Origin: JALHST01 sp038316335
GTDB lineage: Bacteria; Bacteroidota; Bacteroidia; Flavobacteriales; Flavobacteriaceae
Direction: 5' to 3'
Assembly: GCA_038316335.1 (NCBI GenBank)
Contig: JBBQAM010000002.1
Span: 124,001-188,000, forward strand
Length of the DNA: 64,000 nucleotides
Shown here: positions 45,109-54,799 of the stretch, in pieces
How positions within the stretch are numbered: the stretch's first letter is position 1
Layout: each line of letters opens with the position of its first letter
The notes under the pieces: model-generated
The model's database searches: none
Told to the model about the DNA's origin: nothing
Seen by the model: only the letters and a program-made list of their open reading frames with translations
Translations under genes and position numbers: made by a program

Positions 45109-48018
45109 ATGCGGATTTTTACATGCTTCCTCCTTTTTCTTACTATATTTTTCGTCAGGGCACAAACGAATCCATTGATATCGGTAGATAGCCTCTCTCA
45201 GCAAAATTGGGTCGAGACCCAATACAACGCTATGTCCTTGGATGAAAAATTAGGTCAACTCTTCATGGTGAACGTAGCATCGAGCCAGAACAAGGCAGCC
45301 ACCGATAAAATCAAGGAATTGATCGAACAGCAGAAAATCGGGGGGGTGATATTTTCTACCGGCGGTCCTGTTCGACAAGCAAAACTGACCAACACCTACC
45401 AATCACTCTCAAAGACACCACTACTAATAGCGATGGATGCTGAATGGGGCGTTTCCATGAGGCTTGACTCGACCTATGCTTTTCCTTGGAATATGACCCT
45501 TGGTGCTATTAATGACAATAGCATTGTTGAAAAGGTTGGCCGTCAAATCGGGCTGCAAGCCAAAAGATTGGGCGTTCAAATAAATTTTGCCCCTGATATC
45601 GATATAAATATAAATCCTCAAAATCCTATTATCGGAAATCGATCTTTCGGTGAGGATCGGGATAATGTTGCAAATAAGGGTATCGCATTTTTAAAAGGAA
45701 TGGAAAGTGCCGGAGTGCTGTCTACCGCCAAACATTTTCCGGGACATGGTGATACGGCAACAGATTCGCACAAGGCATTACCGATTATCAATTTTACAAA
45801 AAAACGCTTGGATAGTATTGAACTGTATCCATTTGCCAAATTAATCGATGCAGGGGTGAGCAGTGTTATGGTCGCGCATCTGAGTGTTCCAAGTTTGGAA
45901 CTCCAGGCCGATTTGCCTTCTTCCCTATCCGAACAGATTATTTCGGGACTTCTTATCGAACAAATGGGGTTCAAGGGCTTGGTATTTACCGATGCATTGA
46001 ATATGAAAGGAGTGGCAGATCATGGTGAAAACGGGGAAGTTGAATTGGATGCTTTTTTAGCAGGAAACGATATTTTACTTATGCCGACCGATATTGGCAA
46101 GGCAAAGGAAAAGTTGCGAGCGGCTTTTGAAAAAGGTCGCATCACCGAAGCGCGTTTGGCCCTTTCGGTCAAAAAGATTTTAATGGCCAAATACAAGGCA
46201 GGCCTTGCCGAAAATAAATTGGTCGAACTTGACAGGCTGTATGAAGACTTGAACTCCCTAGAAGACGATTTGGTGTATGAGGAGGCCATTGAAAATGCGA
46301 TTACGGTCGTCAAGAATACGTATGATTTATTGGGAATTAAAAATTTGGAAAACAAAAAAATAGCATACGTGAAATTCGGGGACGATGATGGCCAACCGTT
46401 TCTAAAGGAATTGAACGAATATACGAATGTCGACCAAGTAAATGCTGGGGATATCAGCACATTAAAAGAACGTTTACAGAACTATAACCTTGTCATTATC
46501 GGATTGCATAGAAGTAATGAGAGTCCCTGGAAACCCTATCAATTTACTGAAAATGAGCTACATTGGCTCGATGATATTGCGAATGAACGTGGATCTAACC
46601 TCATTTTAGCACTTTTTGTGAAACCCTATGCACTGCTAGATATACAGTCGTTCGAAAATATCGACGCGATTGTAGTGGCCTATCAAAATAGTGTTATGGC
46701 CCAACAAAAGGCGGCACAGGTGATTTTTGGCGCATTGCCGGTCAAAGGTGTCCTTCCAGTGACGGCAAACCCTGAATTTCCTGTGAATACCACTGTTCAA
46801 ATCGCATCTTTGATGCGTTTGGGGTATAGTATTCCCGAACGCGTCGGTATGAGTTCGAGCAAATTGTCGGTAGTAGACCAGCTGGTTCAAGACGGTCTTG
46901 ATTCCCTAATGTTTCCTGGGGCAGAGGTCCTGATAGCCCGGAAAGGCAAAGTAATCTACAATAAAGGCTTTGGAAAGCCAACGTATGAATCTTCCGAAAA
47001 AATCACTCCTGAATTTATCTATGATCTCGCTTCGCTTACCAAGGTGTTGGCCACGTTGCCCGTTATTATGAAGATGGAGGAAGAAGGAAAAATAGCCTTA
47101 AGTGAAACTTTTGAGGAAATGGTTCCTGAATATTCCGATTCAGAGCTCAAAAATGTAACCGTACTCAAGGCGTTATCGCATTATGGCAGGCTACCCTCAT
47201 GGATCGCATTTTATGTTGATACCTTAGACAAAGATCGTAAGCCTTCGGTAGAATTTTATCGCAATACTCCGACCCCGGGTTTTTCTATCAAGGTGGCCGA
47301 GAATCTTTTTCTGTCAGATGTATATCGTGATTCGATTTATAATCGCATTGGTCGCCAAAAATTGAAATCAAATAGATATCGCTATAGTGATGTAGCGTAT
47401 TATGTGATGAAAAAATATATAGAGGACACCTTTCACGAAGGCTTGGATAAAGTGGCAAATGATTTTCTCTTTGGGCCGATCGGTGCCTCTAATACCAGCT
47501 ACAATCCATTGGATAAATTTTCAAAAAATAGGATCGTTCCCAGTGAGATCGATAAATACTTTAGATATCAGACCGTACAAGGCTATGTGCATGATATGGG
47601 CGCTGCAATGCAAGGAGGGGTAGGGGGCCATGCCGGTTTATTTGCGAATGCCAATGATGTGGCCAAGATTATGCAAATGTATCTGCAGGAGGGTTATTAT
47701 GGCGGAAATCGGTTTTTGGAGGCCAGGACGATCAAAAAATTCAATACCTGCTATTTCTGTGATCAAAATGTTCGGAGAGGCATCGGATTCGATAAACCTG
47801 AAATCAAGGGAGGCGGACCCGCTTGTGAGTGTGTCTCACGTAAGAGTTTTGGCCATAGTGGGTTTACAGGCACCTACACCTGGGCCGACCCTGAAGAAGA
47901 GCTGGTATATGTCTTCCTATCCAATCGTACCTACCCGACTGCTTCCAATACCCTCTTGGTCAAATCTGCCTTGCGAACCCGGATCCAAAAGGCGATTTAC
48001 GAAGCGATTCTCAACTAG
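45109..48018 (+). CDS. Fusion of GH3 beta-N-acetylhexosaminidase and serine beta-lactamase/transpeptidase-like domain
   Basis: A 969-residue exported protein (signal peptide ending FVRAQ, about residue 19). Residues about 40-380 are a NagZ-like GH3 domain: KHFPGHGDTATDSH at 208-221 supplies the acid/base Asp-His dyad, and Asp295 in FTDALNMKG is the nucleophile. Residues about 390-570 are a GH3 C-terminal-like region. Residues about 590-965 are a class C beta-lactamase-type domain with SLTK (Ser642, Lys645), RYSD (Tyr759) and a late GHSGFTG. It would remove GlcNAc from muropeptides and hydrolyse or transfer a peptide or ester bond. It sits near the amidase gene and upstream of bshA. Confidence 0.92.
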   Translation: MRIFTCFLLFLTIFFVRAQTNPLISVDSLSQQNWVETQYNAMSLDEKLGQLFMVNVASSQNKAATDKIKELIEQQKIGGVIFSTGGPVRQAKLTNTYQSLSKTPLLIAMDAEWGVSMRLDSTYAFPWNMTLGAINDNSIVEKVGRQIGLQAKRLGVQINFAPDIDININPQNPIIGNRSFGEDRDNVANKGIAFLKGMESAGVLSTAKHFPGHGDTATDSHKALPIINFTKKRLDSIELYPFAKLIDAGVSSVMVAHLSVPSLELQADLPSSLSEQIISGLLIEQMGFKGLVFTDALNMKGVADHGENGEVELDAFLAGNDILLMPTDIGKAKEKLRAAFEKGRITEARLALSVKKILMAKYKAGLAENKLVELDRLYEDLNSLEDDLVYEEAIENAITVVKNTYDLLGIKNLENKKIAYVKFGDDDGQPFLKELNEYTNVDQVNAGDISTLKERLQNYNLVIIGLHRSNESPWKPYQFTENELHWLDDIANERGSNLILALFVKPYALLDIQSFENIDAIVVAYQNSVMAQQKAAQVIFGALPVKGVLPVTANPEFPVNTTVQIASLMRLGYSIPERVGMSSSKLSVVDQLVQDGLDSLMFPGAEVLIARKGKVIYNKGFGKPTYESSEKITPEFIYDLASLTKVLATLPVIMKMEEEGKIALSETFEEMVPEYSDSELKNVTVLKALSHYGRLPSWIAFYVDTLDKDRKPSVEFYRNTPTPGFSIKVAENLFLSDVYRDSIYNRIGRQKLKSNRYRYSDVAYYVMKKYIEDTFHEGLDKVANDFLFGPIGASNTSYNPLDKFSKNRIVPSEIDKYFRYQTVQGYVHDMGAAMQGGVGGHAGLFANANDVAKIMQMYLQEGYYGGNRFLEARTIKKFNTCYFCDQNVRRGIGFDKPEIKGGGPACECVSRKSFGHSGFTGTYTWADPEEELVYVFLSNRTYPTASNTLLVKSALRTRIQKAIYEAILN

Positions 48019-48121
48019 ATCATGCAATTTATAGCACTGCTACAGCGGAACATTAACCAATTCTTAACGCGCTGAACTGTAAATAAAACCTTCGGTTTTC
48101 GACATAGCAAGGAGTTTTCAC

Positions 48122-48129
48122 TAAATTTG
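48122..48129 (+). promoter_or_regulatory. Possible -7 element just before bshA
   Basis: TAAATTTG matches TAnnTTTG exactly and ends 4 bases before the bshA ATG, which would make the mRNA leaderless or nearly so. No clear -33 TTTG is present at the right distance. Confidence 0.25.
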
Positions 48130-48133
48130 AAAA

Positions 48134-49276
48134 ATGAAAATAGCCATAGTTTGTTACCCAACTTTTGGAGGGAGTGGTGTTGTAGCCACTGAACTCGGAA
48201 TTGCATTGGCCAATCGGGGCCATGAAATACATTTCGTAACCTATCAGCAACCGGTGCGGCTAGAACTTTTGAGCAGTAGGATCCATTTTCACGAAGTGCA
48301 CGTACCCGAATACCCATTATTTCACTATCAACCTTATGAATTGGCATTATCGAGCAAATTAGTCGATACCATAAAGTTGTATGGCATTGAATTATTGCAT
48401 GTTCATTATGCGATTCCACATGCGTATGCAGGCTATATGGCTAAAAAGATGCTGGAGGAGGAAAATATATACATTCCGATGATTACCACCTTACACGGTA
48501 CCGATATTACCCTGGTAGGGAAACATCCATTTTATAAACCGGCGGTTACTTTTAGTATCAATCAATCGGATGTGGTCACCTCGGTTTCGGAAAACCTGAA
48601 ACAGCGAACCTTGGAATTTTTTGATATAAAAAAGGAGATTCTGGTCATACCCAATTTTATCGATAAAAGAAAATACAATCTATCATTCACCGATTGTCAG
48701 CGGTCGATCATGGCAAATGACGATGAAAAAATTATTACGCATATCAGTAATTTTAGAAAAGTAAAACGCATTCCCGATGTGATCTATATATTCAATGAGA
48801 TCCAGAAAAAAATGCCGGCCAAATTGATAATGGTAGGGGAAGGGCCTGAAAAAGAAGCGGCCGAAATACTTTGTAATTCACTAGGTCTCGGGGAAAAAGT
48901 CGTTTTCTTGGGCAATAGCAATCAAATTGATCGCATCCTGTGCTTTTCCGATCTGTTCTTGTTACCTTCCGAATCCGAGAGTTTTGGTCTGGCCGCCTTG
49001 GAGGCGATGATCAATAAAGTGCCCGTAATATCAAGCAATGCCGGGGGTATTCCTGAAGTAAATATTGATGGGGAAACCGGATACTTGAGCGATGTTGGCA
49101 ATATTCAGGAAATGGCGACCAATGCGTTGCGGATTCTTGAAAATCCACAGGTTTTGGAAAGATTTAAAAACAATGCCTTTGAGTCGGCAAAACGTTTTGA
49201 TATTTTGAAGGTATTGCCGCTGTATGAAGCGGTATACGAAAAGGCTTTTAACGCCCGATTTAAAAATTCATTCTGA
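48134..49276 (+). CDS. bshA: N-acetyl-alpha-D-glucosaminyl L-malate synthase BshA
   Basis: A 380-residue GT4 glycosyltransferase that joins UDP-GlcNAc and L-malate in the first step of bacillithiol synthesis. Diagnostic motifs are the N-terminal YPTFGGSGVVATELG (8-22), FHEVHVPEYPLFHYQPYELAL, the HVHYAIPHAYAGYMA loop, TTLHGTDITLVG, and the C-terminal nucleotide-sugar site PSESESFGLAALEAM with NAGGIPEV. This is the standard low-molecular-weight thiol pathway in Bacteroidota. The other bsh genes are not in the window. A lipoprotein gene follows 4 bases downstream. Confidence 0.95.
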   Translation: MKIAIVCYPTFGGSGVVATELGIALANRGHEIHFVTYQQPVRLELLSSRIHFHEVHVPEYPLFHYQPYELALSSKLVDTIKLYGIELLHVHYAIPHAYAGYMAKKMLEEENIYIPMITTLHGTDITLVGKHPFYKPAVTFSINQSDVVTSVSENLKQRTLEFFDIKKEILVIPNFIDKRKYNLSFTDCQRSIMANDDEKIITHISNFRKVKRIPDVIYIFNEIQKKMPAKLIMVGEGPEKEAAEILCNSLGLGEKVVFLGNSNQIDRILCFSDLFLLPSESESFGLAALEAMINKVPVISSNAGGIPEVNIDGETGYLSDVGNIQEMATNALRILENPQVLERFKNNAFESAKRFDILKVLPLYEAVYEKAFNARFKNSF

Positions 49277-49280
49277 TACT

Positions 49281-49751
49281 ATGAAATCTTGGTTTTGGCT
49301 CTTTTTGACACTCTTTGTAGCATGCCATGGTCAGCGGAAGGTGGTCGGTGAAATGAGCTTAGACGATAAAAAAATGACTTCCGATTACGCAATCGAACTT
49401 CTGATTCAGGATAATTATGGGGGTGCCGAGCAACCAGAGACCCTGGTCATCAATAACCAGAAAAGTTTGCAGGACTTTTTCTCCAAGATCAATCGCACTA
49501 GAAAACCGGGTCTACCCGTCCCACAAGTCGACTTTTCAAAAAATTTGGTACTTATTTATTGCCCTGGATCTCTAAAAGGCGGGAATGCCCCGAAGCTCGG
49601 TTTGTTCGAGGAAAGTAAAACCGCTCTGGTTTTTAAGCCGACTGTAGACAATGCCATAAAAACTACTGGATCGACGGCACAAATCACTCCGTTTAGTGTT
49701 TATAAAATTCCATTGACTTCAAAAGAAATCAGTTTTAAGGGCATCGAGTAA
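49281..49751 (+). CDS. Small lipoprotein, probable PrcB_C-type domain
   Basis: A 156-residue protein starting at the ATG at 49281, which gives a lipoprotein signal (FLTLFVAC, Cys14). An in-frame ATG at 49224 inside bshA would bury that signal. The body (ETLVINNQKSLQDFFSKIN, PQVDFSKNLVLIYCPG, then a strand-rich tail) resembles the PrcB C-terminal domain found in protease-complex subunits and stand-alone lipoproteins. The match is from memory of the pattern and moderate. Only 4 bases separate it from bshA, so they are translated from the same mRNA, but a functional link to bacillithiol is not obvious. Confidence 0.65.
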   Translation: MKSWFWLFLTLFVACHGQRKVVGEMSLDDKKMTSDYAIELLIQDNYGGAEQPETLVINNQKSLQDFFSKINRTRKPGLPVPQVDFSKNLVLIYCPGSLKGGNAPKLGLFEESKTALVFKPTVDNAIKTTGSTAQITPFSVYKIPLTSKEISFKGIE

Positions 49752-49810
49752 ATTATCGACGTTTTTTACCTTTAAACTAACCATCGAGAATACTTGCTGT
49801 TCGTAGTACT

Positions 49811-49845
49811 TTTTTGTTTTAGTTGTCTCTTACCCATAATTTTAC
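49811..49845 (+). promoter_or_regulatory. Probable promoter of the OmpA-family gene
   Basis: TTTTTTG (49811-49817) and TAATTTTA (49838-49845) are 20 bases apart, near the Bacteroidota -33/-7 spacing; the -7 differs from TAnnTTTG only at its last base. A start near 49852 leaves a leader of about 22 bases before the ATG at 49874. Confidence 0.42.
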
Positions 49846-49873
49846 CAAGTATTGCCCCTTAAATACTTAACCT

Positions 49874-51070
49874 ATGAAGAACAGTGTGCTACCATTGCTT
49901 GCAATCACATTTTGTGGTTTCAATCAGATTTTCTCCCAGGATGACCTACAACTACAGGATGACCTGCAACTAACAAGTAAGGATAGTATCGTTATAAGTG
50001 CTTGGACCGTAGGTCTCGGGTATAATTTTGTTGACGATTCCGCTACCCCTTTTGGTCAATATTTTTTGAACATGAAGGAAACGTGGCACGGACTGCCCTA
50101 TCCATCATCAGTAAGTATCGGTAGATCCTTTAAGAACGGACTGGGCCTCAAGGTCGTCGGATCTTATAATAAATATAAGGTTGGTAAATTGGTAGATGGG
50201 AATATAAATACAATCCCTCGAAATTATTATGCCTTTGACGGGATGATAAGTTATGATTTAAATAAGCTAATCGGTGAGACAGGCTGGTTCGACCCTTTTC
50301 TACAAGTGGGGGCGGGATATACTTCAATTGGCGGCGTGAAACGGAGTACCGCCAATGCGGGATTTGGCTTCAATATTTGGCTGAACGACCAATGGGGTCT
50401 TGATCTCAATACCATGGGCAAATGGGGTATCCCTAAAGGTTCTACAAAACAACTGCAACATTCGGCCGGGGTGGTTTATCGTTTCGGGATCGAAAAAGGA
50501 CTCTCTAAAAAAGGCGCTGAAAAATTGGCATTGATCGATTCCTTGGCCAAGGAAAATCAACGTCAGCAAGATTCGATTGCGGCGATGAACAGGGCCAAAG
50601 AGGAAGCCGCATTGGCAGAGCGATTGGCCAAAGAACGTGAGCAAGCCCAATTAGCAGCTGCCGAAAAGGCGCGTTTGGATGCCTACAACCAACGAAGAAA
50701 TGACCTACAGGCTGAAATTGATGCTTTAGGGAACATTCAATTTAATTTTAATTCCTCGTTTTTGACGAAGGACGATAAAGCAAAATTAGATCAGTTGACA
50801 CAGATCCTCATGAAGGAGCCCACGTTGACCCTGCAGATCAATGCATATACCGATTCAAGAGGTCCCGATCAATACAATGTATGGTTATCGGAGCGCAGGG
50901 GCGAAACGACTGCGTCCTATTTACTAGGCAAAGGTATCGAAGCGGAACGCCTAGCAGTTGAAGGCCACGGGGAAACCGAATTGTTAAACGAATGTGATGA
51001 CGCCACCTATTGTACCGAAGCCAAACATCGTATAAATAGAAGATCAAGCTTTAAGGTACTTGACTTGTAA
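49874..51070 (+). CDS. OmpA-family outer-membrane protein
   Basis: A 398-residue protein with signal peptide (cut near IFSQ). An N-terminal eight-strand-type barrel spans roughly 35-205 (WTVGLGYNFVDDS, WFDPFLQVGAGYTSIGG, WGLDLNTMGKWG). A coiled coil of about 60 residues rich in Ala/Glu/Lys/Arg follows (about 215-275), then an OmpA peptidoglycan-binding domain: IQFNFNSSFLTKDDKAKL, INAYTDSRGPDQYNVWLSERRGE, VEGHGETE and HRINRRSSF. It would tie the outer membrane to the cell wall. The mature N terminus carries a short tandem duplication (DDLQLQ then DDLQL). Confidence 0.93.
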   Translation: MKNSVLPLLAITFCGFNQIFSQDDLQLQDDLQLTSKDSIVISAWTVGLGYNFVDDSATPFGQYFLNMKETWHGLPYPSSVSIGRSFKNGLGLKVVGSYNKYKVGKLVDGNINTIPRNYYAFDGMISYDLNKLIGETGWFDPFLQVGAGYTSIGGVKRSTANAGFGFNIWLNDQWGLDLNTMGKWGIPKGSTKQLQHSAGVVYRFGIEKGLSKKGAEKLALIDSLAKENQRQQDSIAAMNRAKEEAALAERLAKEREQAQLAAAEKARLDAYNQRRNDLQAEIDALGNIQFNFNSSFLTKDDKAKLDQLTQILMKEPTLTLQINAYTDSRGPDQYNVWLSERRGETTASYLLGKGIEAERLAVEGHGETELLNECDDATYCTEAKHRINRRSSFKVLDL

Positions 51071-51427
51071 GCGGTATTGGGTAGATTCAAACTGCGTTAG
51101 CATGCTATTATGAAGTTGTGCCAAGGTGATTTTATTGAAACTACCCCTTCATGCTTCTATCATATTTATCAACAATAGGGACTTACAACTTTCTGTCCTA
51201 ACTGACAAAAAGCGATTCGATTTTGATAAAATAATGTTAAATTGCCATAGTCACAAGCAGCAAATACCGTCTTTGTCATATGGTGTCGGTTACCTTAAAC
51301 TCATTACATTTTAACGATAGTATGCAATTAAGTATTCAAGCGTTCGTTGAATTAAAGTAAAAATATTGGAAAGAATGTCCACCTTCATTTTGAAGGGTAG
51401 TAGTACAACCCAAATAAAATAATTTCT
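51071..51427. other. 357-base intergenic region, no gene supported
   Basis: A gap between the OmpA-family gene and the repeat-protein gene, both on the plus strand. A 62-codon open frame (51126-51314) has no recognisable composition or motif and is treated as chance. No good hairpin terminator was found. A promoter for the downstream gene is expected, but no convincing -33/-7 pair was seen. Confidence 0.5.
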
Positions 51428-54400
51428 ATGGATATGAAAAATTACAACTACAAGACCTTTACCGGGGCCCTGTTATTTTTAGTATTGTTTTTAAGTGCTG
51501 GAAATATACAGGCACAATGTGCCGATGTTTCGGCCACCGGGGATTGCGATGGGGATTCAGTTTTAAACGGAGTCGACCTTGACGATGACAATGATGGCAT
51601 CCTGGATGTAGATGAGTACGATTGTGAAAAACTGGTATGGGGTGTTCCGACATGGAGCGGTGGTGGCCCAGCCGTTGACTCCCCTTCGACTTCAACCTCG
51701 ACTGTTGATGGTATTTTGGTTACGACCGATAACAACGATACTGATTTTATTGCGATTCCCAACTATCGGGCGACCGAGCCTGTGGTCGTTAATGGCACAA
51801 GCGGACTTGAGCTTCAGGCACCGGCCAATGAACTATCAGGTAGTGCACTAAGCTATCGTATCACTCTTGACCAAACTGTTACTGGACTAAATTTTTCATT
51901 GGTTGACATTGATAAGAAGACCACCTCGGATGATACTGACAATGTCAAGATCAGTTTTTTTAATGGAGGTACCCCAGTAGCATTAACTTCAACGGATTAT
52001 ACAGTATCCAATCCATCCTTTGTCTCCGATCTGGGAGGTGGGGTTTTTGAAGGGCTGCAAGGAGTAAGCGGTAATACTACTGACGGAGACGTCATTTTCA
52101 CGGTCGCTTCTGCAGTAGATGAAATATTCATAGAATTTACAAATGTAGGTACCGGATCGACCACAAGCTATTCTACCATCCTGCTTTCAGACATAAAATG
52201 GGATTTTTGTGTGACGCGGGATACTGATAATGATGGCATACCCGATTATGTAGATAATGACAGTGATGGTGACGGGTGTCCTGATGCCCTTGAAGGTAGC
52301 GGGGGCTTTACCTTGGCCGACCTGGATGTTGATGGAAGTCTTGGGGATACGGTAGACGCAAATGGGATACCTACGATTGCCGGCGGTGGACAGGCCGATA
52401 TCAGTAGCACGAATACTTCGGTAACTAGCCCGCAATGCGACGACGATGGGGACACAGTCCTCAATGTCAACGATGTTTGTGCTGGAGGTGATGATACCCT
52501 GGATTCTGATGGGGATTCGGTGCCGGATGCCTGTGACCTTGATAACGACAACGATGGTATTTTAGACGTTGATGAATTCGACTGCACAACAGGTGGTGCC
52601 CTGGTTTGGGGATCACCCACTTGGAGCGGCGGAGGTCCTGCTGTAGATTCTCCTTCCACTTCTACTACGACCCTTTCAGGGATTCTTTTGACTACTGATA
52701 ACACAGCTACCAATTTCGTGGCCGTACCAAGTTATACTGCAACAGAGGCCGTTGTAGTCAATGGTACGAGTGGACTCGAATTAAGAGCGCAAGCGAATGA
52801 ACTTGGTGCAAGTCCGTTAAGTTACAGCATACGCTTTGACCAATCAGTCACTGGCCTTAGTTTTTCCTTGGTAGATATCGATAAAAAGGCGTCTAATGAT
52901 TCAGATAATGTCAAGATAAGCTTTTTTAATAATGGTGCACCAGTGGTTTTAGGCCCGTCGGAATACAGCATTTTCAACTCGGCCTTTGTGGATGAAGTAG
53001 GCGCTGGTAGTGGTATTTTCCGTGGCCTCCAATCCGTAACTGGAGTTACTACCGACGGGGATGTCGCCTTCAATATTGCGAGTCCGGTCGATGAAATCCG
53101 CATTGAACTCACAAATTTTGGCAATAGTGTAACTACTACCTATGATACTATTCTAGTTTCCGATATTTCATGGACCTGTTCCTTTAGGGATTTCGACGGT
53201 GATGGCAAATTTGATCATCTGGATGCGGATAGTGATGGTGATGGTTGTCCCGACGCCCTGGAGGGTGATGGAGGCTTTACAACAGCTGACCTAGATGCAG
53301 ACGACAGTCTTGGGGATACGGTGGATGCCAATGGCGTCCCGACGATCGCAGGATCAGGTCAGGCCAATGTAAGTGGTATCGACGCTGCCACGTCTGGTGG
53401 CGGCTGTGATGATGACGGGGATGGACTTACCAATGCAGAAGAAAATACCTTAGGTACAGATCCATTATTGGAAGATACCGATGGAGATGGGGTTCTTGAT
53501 GGTCTTGAAGTGACCAACAGTTCCGATCCCCTAGATCCCTGTGATCCAGTTCAGGCAGCTGGATATACCGGTTATGACGGCGCCAATGCGATTTGGATGG
53601 CGGGCGATTGTGACGGGGATGGAGTTAGTAATGCCGACGAAGTAACCAATGGCAGCGATCCTTATTTTGCGGTCGATACCGATGGGGATGGAATTCCTGA
53701 CAGCATGGAAACTATAAACGGAAGCGATTTGAATGACCCCTGTGATCCGGCACAAGTCGCTGGATATACGGGCTATGATGGGGCAAATGTAATTTGGATA
53801 GCGGCTGATTGCGATGGGGATGGCGTGACCAACGGGGACGAAGTGACCAATGCAACCGACCCCTATCTTAACGATGGGGATGATGATGGCGATGGTGTTT
53901 TAAATGGTGCCGATAATTGTCCATCGACTTCTAATCCTGGTCAGGAGGATTTTGACGGGGATGGTATTGGTGATGTGTGTGACTCGGATAGTGATAACGA
54001 TGGTGTTCCAAATGGATTGGACCTTTGTAGCAATACCCCATTATATGCGGCTGTTGATGTGAGTGGCTGCGAAATCTTTAGTCTACCGGCTTCGAACTTC
54101 ACTGTGTTAAGTGTTGGCGAATCGTGTATTTCAAGTAATAATGGAAGTATTGAAGTGAGCGCCGTTGAAGCGTTAAGCTATACGGCGACCTTGACAGGTG
54201 GCTCAGGGGTTACTGCCCTTGATTTTTCAGATACCACCTCCTTTCAGGATTTGGTGGCTGGCACGTATTCACTATGCATTACAGAAGCAGCGCATGCCGG
54301 GTATGAAACTTGTTTTGATGTAATCATAACCCAGCCGCAGGCCCTTTCAGTATCTTCTAAAATTAGTTCGCTAAAGAGTGAAGTGACACTGGGACTATCG

Positions 54401-54799
54401 GGCGGTCATAATTTTACGATTACTGTCAATGATCGCACCTATCGAACAACCGACACCGAAATTACCTTGCCACTCGATCAGGTCGAAAATCAGATTCGTG
54501 TAAAAACCGATGCTGATTGTCAGGGCACTTATGAGGAGCTGATTGTATTAAATGCCAATGCAATTATCTATCCAAATCCGATTTCCTATGGGGAATTGGG
54601 GATTTATCTCGGAAAAGGGGTAAAGAATATGGTGCAATTGACACTATATACCATGAATGGGGTAGAAGTTTATTCAGAATCCCGAAACACCCTTGACAAT
54701 GAATTTAAAATAAACGTGGATGGTCTGCCCAAGGGTATTTATATCCTAAATGTACGAACTGAAAAATCCTTATTAAACTACAAAATAATAAAACAATGA
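51428..54799 (+). CDS. Secreted thrombospondin-type-3-repeat protein with type IX (Por-type) sorting domain
   Basis: A 1123-residue protein with signal peptide (ending GNIQAQ). It contains many calcium-binding D.D.DG..D type-3 repeats (DCDGDSVLNGVDLDDDNDGILD, DTDNDGIPDYVDNDSDGDGCPD, and a run at about 660-870). Two copies of a ~200-residue beta-rich domain begin WG.P.WSGGGPAVDSPSTST. Near 890-970 is a SprB-like segment (GESCISSNNGSIEVSA). The last ~77 residues (from IYPNPISYGELGIYLGKG to NYKIIKQ) are a type A C-terminal sorting domain that takes the protein through the type IX system to the surface. An alternative ATG is two codons in. The next gene overlaps its stop by 4 bases. Confidence 0.92.
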   Translation: MDMKNYNYKTFTGALLFLVLFLSAGNIQAQCADVSATGDCDGDSVLNGVDLDDDNDGILDVDEYDCEKLVWGVPTWSGGGPAVDSPSTSTSTVDGILVTTDNNDTDFIAIPNYRATEPVVVNGTSGLELQAPANELSGSALSYRITLDQTVTGLNFSLVDIDKKTTSDDTDNVKISFFNGGTPVALTSTDYTVSNPSFVSDLGGGVFEGLQGVSGNTTDGDVIFTVASAVDEIFIEFTNVGTGSTTSYSTILLSDIKWDFCVTRDTDNDGIPDYVDNDSDGDGCPDALEGSGGFTLADLDVDGSLGDTVDANGIPTIAGGGQADISSTNTSVTSPQCDDDGDTVLNVNDVCAGGDDTLDSDGDSVPDACDLDNDNDGILDVDEFDCTTGGALVWGSPTWSGGGPAVDSPSTSTTTLSGILLTTDNTATNFVAVPSYTATEAVVVNGTSGLELRAQANELGASPLSYSIRFDQSVTGLSFSLVDIDKKASNDSDNVKISFFNNGAPVVLGPSEYSIFNSAFVDEVGAGSGIFRGLQSVTGVTTDGDVAFNIASPVDEIRIELTNFGNSVTTTYDTILVSDISWTCSFRDFDGDGKFDHLDADSDGDGCPDALEGDGGFTTADLDADDSLGDTVDANGVPTIAGSGQANVSGIDAATSGGGCDDDGDGLTNAEENTLGTDPLLEDTDGDGVLDGLEVTNSSDPLDPCDPVQAAGYTGYDGANAIWMAGDCDGDGVSNADEVTNGSDPYFAVDTDGDGIPDSMETINGSDLNDPCDPAQVAGYTGYDGANVIWIAADCDGDGVTNGDEVTNATDPYLNDGDDDGDGVLNGADNCPSTSNPGQEDFDGDGIGDVCDSDSDNDGVPNGLDLCSNTPLYAAVDVSGCEIFSLPASNFTVLSVGESCISSNNGSIEVSAVEALSYTATLTGGSGVTALDFSDTTSFQDLVAGTYSLCITEAAHAGYETCFDVIITQPQALSVSSKISSLKSEVTLGLSGGHNFTITVNDRTYRTTDTEITLPLDQVENQIRVKTDADCQGTYEELIVLNANAIIYPNPISYGELGIYLGKGVKNMVQLTLYTMNGVEVYSESRNTLDNEFKINVDGLPKGIYILNVRTEKSLLNYKIIKQ
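51571..53400 (+). repeat. Internal ~960 bp tandem duplication inside the type-3-repeat protein gene
   Basis: The segments about 51571-52440 and 52531-53400 encode parallel domains in the same order: NDGILDVDE, WSGGGPAVDSPSTST, VVVNGTSGLEL, SLVDIDKK, DNVKISFFN, DGDGCPDALEG, SLGDTVDANG. The offset is 960 bases at the left and about 969 near the right end. DNA identity is visibly reduced, so the duplication is old. Confidence 0.85.

Noticed and set aside
51126..51314. 62-codon open frame between the OmpA-family and repeat-protein genes
   Set aside because: No signal peptide, domain or credible composition; sits in an A+T-rich spacer and is probably chance.
52200..54050. Short direct repeats resembling an array
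   Set aside because: They are in-frame calcium-binding repeat codons (GAT GGG GAT GGN), not spaced identical repeats, so not CRISPR.
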